64,000 nucleotides of DNA from Flavobacterium hibernum (lineage in GTDB: Bacteria > Bacteroidota > Bacteroidia > Flavobacteriales > Flavobacteriaceae), in the NCBI RefSeq assembly GCF_000832125.1, contig NZ_JPRK01000007.1:186001-250000 (forward strand). The letters run 5' to 3'. The translations under genes were made by a program, and so were the position numbers. The notes below the pieces were generated by a model. That model was given only the letters and a program-made list of their open reading frames with translations, did not search any database and was not told the origin of the DNA. Below are positions 59,034 to 64,000 of the stretch, piece by piece (the first letter of the stretch is position 1; every line of letters begins with the position of its first letter).

Positions 59034-62000
59034 CTATCTTTTCAAACTAAAATGTCCTTTTGCTTCTCGTCCATCTTCAAGCTTTATCGTATACCAGTAG
59101 TCGTCTGAGGGCATTTGATTACCAGCATAAGTTCCGTCCCAACCATTGGACGATGCAGTAATTTGTTTGATTAGTTTTCCATATCTATCGAAGATAAGAA
59201 TTTTTGCAGTTGAATTAAAAGTATCATTTGCTCCTTTTATATTCCAATAATCATTATAACCATCATTATTTGGAGTGAAAAAATTTGGAATTCCCAGTAC
59301 CGCTATAGTTTTTGAAATTGTTCCACAGCCATTTTTATCATAAACATAAAGATCGTGTATTCCAGGGCGAACATTCTCGAAGATATTTGATTCTTGAAAA
59401 GGGCCTTTGGGATCATCAATACTATATTCATAGTCTCCTGTTCCCGATACATTTGCTTCAACAGTATTAGAATCTGATAAATCTGAAATAGAAACAGAAT
59501 CTAGGCGTGCAACATCAGAAGCAGTTACCATAATGGTCCTGATTCTGCTACAGCTATTTTCATCTTTAGTAAAAACTTCGACAGTATATTTTCCTTCTTC
59601 ATTTACATCTAAAGTTTCATTTGTTTCTCCCGGAATTATGCTTCCGTCTTTTGACCAAACATAAGTATAAGTGCTAGCGGGAATATTGCCTAAAATTCCG
59701 GCATCGAGTTTGACGTAAAAGGTTGGTAAATTTGAACATACTAATTCATCAGCGCTCTTATTATTGTTGATGTCAATATCGGGTCTTGGATTTACTTTAA
59801 GTGTAATGTAAGCTCCTAATCCAAAACAAGCATTGTCGATATTGCTATCTACACGAACCCAAATTTCTTGTTGATTTGGTGTTGTGTTTCTAAAATTTGA
59901 AGGATTTTTAATTACATTAATTTCTGCCAAAGCATCAGCTTGATTTGTATAATATTTGATGGAATAATTAGTACTTGCACTAGGAAGCATCGCTTGAATG
60001 TCAGTTGTTACACTGCTAAAATCAAAAGCCGCAATTCCGTCTTTGTCATTAGTAGCAACATCAATAAAATCATCACAAACATTAAAAGATCTTTTAAAAT
60101 TAGGATCGATTTGTGTTGTTGAAACTCTCAAGTTTAATTGTACGGTTGAAAAACATCCGTTTGAGTTTTCTACTCTTGACCAAATAGGTTTAGTATTACT
60201 TGTAAATACAAGAGGGTTTGAAATTAATACTGAAGGATCTTTTAAGGTCGCTCCTTGCAAAGTAGAATAATAAGTGAATGTTTCGTTTGCGTAATTTGCT
60301 GAAATAAAACTATTTTTCTCCGTTAAATTAAAGTTTGAAATTCCATCAGTATCATCATCACATTGAACGATATCAATTGGCGAGTTTAAAACTGGTAAGG
60401 CAAGAATAATTAATTTAATTGAGTTGGCAGAGGTTAGTCCGCAAGCATTATTATTTCGATTTAATAATACACGATACTCATAATTATTCATGGTCAGACT
60501 TGTTTTTTGTACCGTAACAGAAGCAGTCTTTGTTCCAGAATAAATTGAATTGTCGGTTAGTGCATTCCAAGTATTTCCATTATCTGTGGAAAGTTGCCAT
60601 TGAAAAGTATCGGCGTTGGACTCAATACTGAAAGTTGCTTTTTGTAATTCACAAACTGTCTGATTTTCGGGTTGTTTAGTAATTATAATAGGAGTAGCAA
60701 TAATGTAATTGCCATTTGGAGTGGTGTAACCATCAATTCTGCTGGTTACAATACCATTTGAGTTTATAATTACTGGCACATTTCCTAATTGCCCGTCAAA
60801 ATTTGGATCTGTAAATCCTGCTTCTATCACATCATTACAACCATCGTTGTCACTGTCAAGTTCTGTGTAGTTTTTTATACCATCTCCATCAGAATCTGAA
60901 ACAGTATAATTTAAAATACCGCTATCAGGATTTGTTTCTAAAGAATCCGATAATCCATTTATTCCAAAAGAAGTTGTGTCAATAATTCCATCTTTGTTGA
61001 CGTCTGGCGCATTGCTGCCTGACTCAACCAAATCATATATACCATCATTGTCGCTATCCAAATCAAGATAATTTGGAATACCATCATTATCAGTATCAAT
61101 TGGTGTTGCATTGGCGTCAAAAATGTCGTCCAGTCCATCTAAATTAGTGTCAATATTAGATAAAGGCATTGGTTTTATTTGTGATTCGATTACATCCGGA
61201 ATTCCGTCATTGTCTGAATCTAAATCTAGTTGGTCTGGAATCCCATCTCCGTCTGTATCTTTTGGAACACAAGTAGCGACAAGTCTAAATGTTGATCTGT
61301 TTCCAGCTGCATCCGACAGGTTTTTATGTGTGATTTTTAGAGATTTGGTTTGATAAGATTGGAATTTAAAGGTGCCTGTTCCAGGCTGTAAAGGGATGTT
61401 TCCGTTTAATCTAAATCGAATTTCGAAAGAAGAAAATTGTGTAACACCACTTTCGTAAATTCCATCGTAATTTGTATCAATTAACAATTGATTAGTTGGA
61501 TTTAGCACCGTGATTGTTTTATCAATGTCTGAATTAATAATATATTCCGAATCAGGATTTAGTAAATCAGTTGTATTTGCGGTATTGCTGTATTCTAATC
61601 TAAGATTTACAGGTTTTGCAAAATTTAAAGTATAACTTACAGATGAACCTTTTCCAGCCATAACTTCGGTAACAAAAGTACCATCTGAAGTTCCTGAAAA
61701 AGGAACAGTTGCAGCTGGTGTTGTATTTGTAACTGTACCGGAAAATGAATTGGAATAAGTTCCTGTTTGAATTAAACCTGAATTTGAATTGGAGATATTT
61801 AAGGCTAAATCTCCGTAAGATTCCTGACAGTTTGTTAATCCATCATTGTCATAATCAATATCAATATTGTCGTTTGCCAAATCATTGTCAATATTAATTG
61901 GACATTCGCTTACCGGAATTTTGTCTGAGAAAACATCACTTACACAACCCGAAATACTTCCTCTTACTTGATAAAAACCAGGTTGAGTAGGGCTGAAATT

Positions 62001-63533
62001 GTTATTCGTTTCACCAGGAATAAGCACATCATTTTTGTACCACTGGAAAGTATCATAAGACGATAAGGAATTAATTTTTAAAGATACATTTGGAATACAT
62101 GATGAACTATTTAAAGCAATTTTAGCAGTTACAATCTCGGGTTTAAGGTCGAAACCTGAATAATAACCTCCATAAGTTGCCGCACCATTAGTGCCAAAAT
62201 AAGATACATAAACTTGCTTGGTTGATTTTACAGCAATGTTTCCAGATAAATTTGCCACAATATAGCGTACAAATTCTGTTGTTCCTTCGATTTCAACAGG
62301 AACGGCTGTGATTGGATTGTTATTTACTAAAACGGTAGCACCCGTTTCAGTAACAATGTTTAGAAATCCGTTAAAAGTATTGTTTCCAATAGATTGAATT
62401 TGCGGAATATTGTCTACGGAATTTGGTGTAGCACAATTTAAAGGTGGAACAAAAAATAAGTTTTGGTTGGCAGGACTTGTTGTTCCTCCAATACTTTGAT
62501 ATGCAAATACATTTGCTGATGTTTTTACGTATAAACTTCCAATATTAAATTGGCTTCCATCAATAGCAATGTATTCGCCACTATTTAGAGTTTTAAATGG
62601 AGTTGGTGAACCATTCAAAAGTATTTCTGTATTATCATAATGCGCTACTATTAAAACGCGTTCCAATTCATCGGATCCAAGACCTCTAATAAAAATATAT
62701 TCTTTTCCTGTTTTTTCTAACGAAACAATTTGGTCAAAACCAACATCTCTTCCTATGGGAGTTAAAGCACCATTTTGAGTTGCTGCAACTAATGTGCTAT
62801 TGCTTCCTCCAAATGAACCTGAATTAACTACTACGGGTTTGTCAGACGTTACAAGTGCTCCAATTATTTTAGAGCTATTTGATGGGATTTGTGCAGTAGT
62901 AGTATTATTTAGACCCAGTACATAGCTTTCGTTTTTATTTAAAGTTGCCGTTATTGGCCCAGAAACAATTGTTCCGTTTGGAAGTCTGGTTCCATTTTCA
63001 ATATTTGAAATCGTAATTTTTGTTCCGTTTTCTGTTGCCATGATAGAAGCAAAATTACTTAGGGTTATATCAGCAAGCGGGTTTAACATGGCGCCTAATC
63101 TAAAGGTAGTACCTAGAGCACTATTTCCTTTAGATACTAATCCTCCGGCATGATTATAACTTCCATTCTGACCAAGTCCGGCATTGACTCTCGCGCTTAC
63201 ATAAATAAGATCTTCAGCTTCTATAATATAGCCGCGGTTGGCTACGATCCCAGTGCTAGAAAGAGGTACAAATAATTGAGTATTAGAACCCGTTCCAATA
63301 TAATAGCGATAAGGATTATTACTATTTACGGTTCCATTAATTACACTTCCTCCATTGGCGATGATTTTGAAATTGACATTTGCAGCACTCGGAGTTGAGA
63401 TATATAGATATTGATCTTCGGCTGGTAATGCATCGGCACAAGTCAATGGTGGTATGTAATGTGTTTTACTAAATTGTGAGAAACAATTTATTGAGCAGAA
63501 CAGAAATAACAGGAATAGTAAATTTTTTTTCAT
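59034..63533 (-). CDS. T9SS type-B cargo protein with FCGBP-like and TSP3-like regions
   Basis: The start was set at 63533, 13 codons inside the longest frame, giving a signal peptide (MKKNLLFLLFLFCSINCFSQ). The 1499-residue protein starts with a region like the IgGFc-binding (FCGBP) N-terminal domain (HYIPPLTCADALPAEDQYLYIST, TRGYIIEAEDLIYVSARVN-like block). Ig-like modules (FQWYKNDVLIPGETNNNFSPTQPGFYQVRG) follow, then an array of calcium-binding thrombospondin type-3-like motifs (DTDGDGIPDQLDLDSDNDGIPD, about 756-900) and more Ig-like domains. The C-terminus (FFTPNNDGYNDYW...GHFSLKR) is a T9SS type-B sorting domain. It is probably a surface adhesin. A second, similar gene lies 159 nt upstream. 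Confidence 0.88.
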   Translation of the reverse strand: MKKNLLFLLFLFCSINCFSQFSKTHYIPPLTCADALPAEDQYLYISTPSAANVNFKIIANGGSVINGTVNSNNPYRYYIGTGSNTQLFVPLSSTGIVANRGYIIEAEDLIYVSARVNAGLGQNGSYNHAGGLVSKGNSALGTTFRLGAMLNPLADITLSNFASIMATENGTKITISNIENGTRLPNGTIVSGPITATLNKNESYVLGLNNTTTAQIPSNSSKIIGALVTSDKPVVVNSGSFGGSNSTLVAATQNGALTPIGRDVGFDQIVSLEKTGKEYIFIRGLGSDELERVLIVAHYDNTEILLNGSPTPFKTLNSGEYIAIDGSQFNIGSLYVKTSANVFAYQSIGGTTSPANQNLFFVPPLNCATPNSVDNIPQIQSIGNNTFNGFLNIVTETGATVLVNNNPITAVPVEIEGTTEFVRYIVANLSGNIAVKSTKQVYVSYFGTNGAATYGGYYSGFDLKPEIVTAKIALNSSSCIPNVSLKINSLSSYDTFQWYKNDVLIPGETNNNFSPTQPGFYQVRGSISGCVSDVFSDKIPVSECPINIDNDLANDNIDIDYDNDGLTNCQESYGDLALNISNSNSGLIQTGTYSNSFSGTVTNTTPAATVPFSGTSDGTFVTEVMAGKGSSVSYTLNFAKPVNLRLEYSNTANTTDLLNPDSEYIINSDIDKTITVLNPTNQLLIDTNYDGIYESGVTQFSSFEIRFRLNGNIPLQPGTGTFKFQSYQTKSLKITHKNLSDAAGNRSTFRLVATCVPKDTDGDGIPDQLDLDSDNDGIPDVIESQIKPMPLSNIDTNLDGLDDIFDANATPIDTDNDGIPNYLDLDSDNDGIYDLVESGSNAPDVNKDGIIDTTSFGINGLSDSLETNPDSGILNYTVSDSDGDGIKNYTELDSDNDGCNDVIEAGFTDPNFDGQLGNVPVIINSNGIVTSRIDGYTTPNGNYIIATPIIITKQPENQTVCELQKATFSIESNADTFQWQLSTDNGNTWNALTDNSIYSGTKTASVTVQKTSLTMNNYEYRVLLNRNNNACGLTSANSIKLIILALPVLNSPIDIVQCDDDTDGISNFNLTEKNSFISANYANETFTYYSTLQGATLKDPSVLISNPLVFTSNTKPIWSRVENSNGCFSTVQLNLRVSTTQIDPNFKRSFNVCDDFIDVATNDKDGIAAFDFSSVTTDIQAMLPSASTNYSIKYYTNQADALAEINVIKNPSNFRNTTPNQQEIWVRVDSNIDNACFGLGAYITLKVNPRPDIDINNNKSADELVCSNLPTFYVKLDAGILGNIPASTYTYVWSKDGSIIPGETNETLDVNEEGKYTVEVFTKDENSCSRIRTIMVTASDVARLDSVSISDLSDSNTVEANVSGTGDYEYSIDDPKGPFQESNIFENVRPGIHDLYVYDKNGCGTISKTIAVLGIPNFFTPNNDGYNDYWNIKGANDTFNSTAKILIFDRYGKLIKQITASSNGWDGTYAGNQMPSDDYWYTIKLEDGREAKGHFSLKR

Positions 63534-63692
63534 TGGCTTGGTTAGTGTAATGAATTGAGTCAACCAAACCAAAAATAAGATTTATTTTAGTTTCTGTGAG
63601 AAAGAGAGTATCTTTTATTTATTAAATATTTGAAAATTAATGTTTACAGAATTTCGAGAAAAAAATAATTGAATTATAATCTTGGTTAAAAA

Positions 63693-64000
63693 TTATCTTT
63701 TCAAGCTAAAATGACCTTTAATCGTTTTTCCGTTGTCAAAAAGTAAGCTAAACCAATAATCATCTGAAGGTAATTGTTGACCATTAAATTGTCCGTTCCA
63801 ACCAGTATTATTTTGATTCATTTGTTTTAGTAATTTTCCGTAACGATCAAAAATGTAAATTTTACAATCAGGAAATTGATCTAAATTCTGAATAAACCAT
63901 AAATCATTATAACCGTCGCCGTTTGGAGTAAAAAAGCGAGGATAATCTAATACATATAATAAAAATAAATTTGATAACCCGCAACCATTTTTGTCTCTGA
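63693..64000 (-). CDS. T9SS type-B cargo protein, C-terminal fragment
   Basis: The last 102 codons of a minus-strand gene run off the window end. Translation gives NGCGLSNLFLLYVLDYPRFF, then TPNGDGYNDLWFIQNLDQFP, IYIFDRYGKLLKQMNQN and a final GHFSLKR. This is a complete gliding-motility-associated type-B sorting domain, about 60% similar by eye to that of the downstream cargo gene. The rest of the protein is outside the window, so the passenger is unknown. It lies on the same strand 159 nt before the adjacent cargo gene. Confidence 0.9.
   Translation of the reverse strand, partial: RDKNGCGLSNLFLLYVLDYPRFFTPNGDGYNDLWFIQNLDQFPDCKIYIFDRYGKLLKQMNQNNTGWNGQFNGQQLPSDDYWFSLLFDNGKTIKGHFSLKR

Overview
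The window is chromosomal DNA of a Bacteroidetes bacterium, almost certainly a Flavobacterium or close relative. The basis is low G+C, TAnnTTTG-type promoter boxes, SusC/SusD proteins, three type IX secretion (T9SS) type-B C-terminal sorting domains, few Shine-Dalgarno sites, and intergenic palindromes of the kind common in that genus. No insertion sequence, prophage, CRISPR array or rRNA was seen.

Layout. 1-2.7 kb: tail of an MFS transporter, an ArsR/SdpI pair behind a perfect operator-like palindrome, and a secreted alpha/beta hydrolase. 2.7-7.4 kb: a giant repetitive T9SS cargo protein. 7.5-16.1 kb: an unusual radical SAM protein (CX4CX2C), a small membrane protein, an MBL-fold hydrolase, an OmpR-type two-component system, a DUF1573 protein, an L,D-transpeptidase and an NlpC/P60 hydrolase. 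16.3-44.2 kb: a large beta-mannan utilisation region. 44.8-52 kb: a beta-barrel porin, an amidase, a Gly-rich secreted protein, rimO, a FadL-like protein and a low-complexity lipoprotein. 52.1-58.9 kb: proS, three tRNA-Glu genes, rpsT, a response regulator/PAS kinase pair and typA. 59-64 kb: two tandem T9SS type-B cargo genes, the second cut by the window end.

How the mannan region works (inference from families). Secreted or surface GH26 and GH5_7 mannanases cut the backbone. CE2 and SASA esterases would remove acetyl groups. GH27 and probably GH97 would remove alpha-galactose. GH3 and GH5_2 would deal with beta-glucosidic linkages in glucomannan. A SusC/SusD pair with a putative surface glycan-binding lipoprotein captures and imports oligosaccharides. 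A GPH-type symporter, an AGE-family 2-epimerase and a GH130 phosphorylase then form the cytoplasmic mannobiose to mannosylglucose to mannose-1-phosphate plus glucose route known from Bacteroides fragilis. A divergent AraC-family regulator with a cupin-like sensor domain separates the two arms and is the likely inducer switch.

Intergenic spaces are rich in inverted repeats: two related 115-127 bp palindromic elements, a doubled 20-bp palindrome, CCCGACAGG-type terminator hairpins, dispersed ACAGATT repeats and a GC-rich, RNA-like element just upstream of the GH3 gene. These and the unusual radical SAM protein are the least explained parts of the window.
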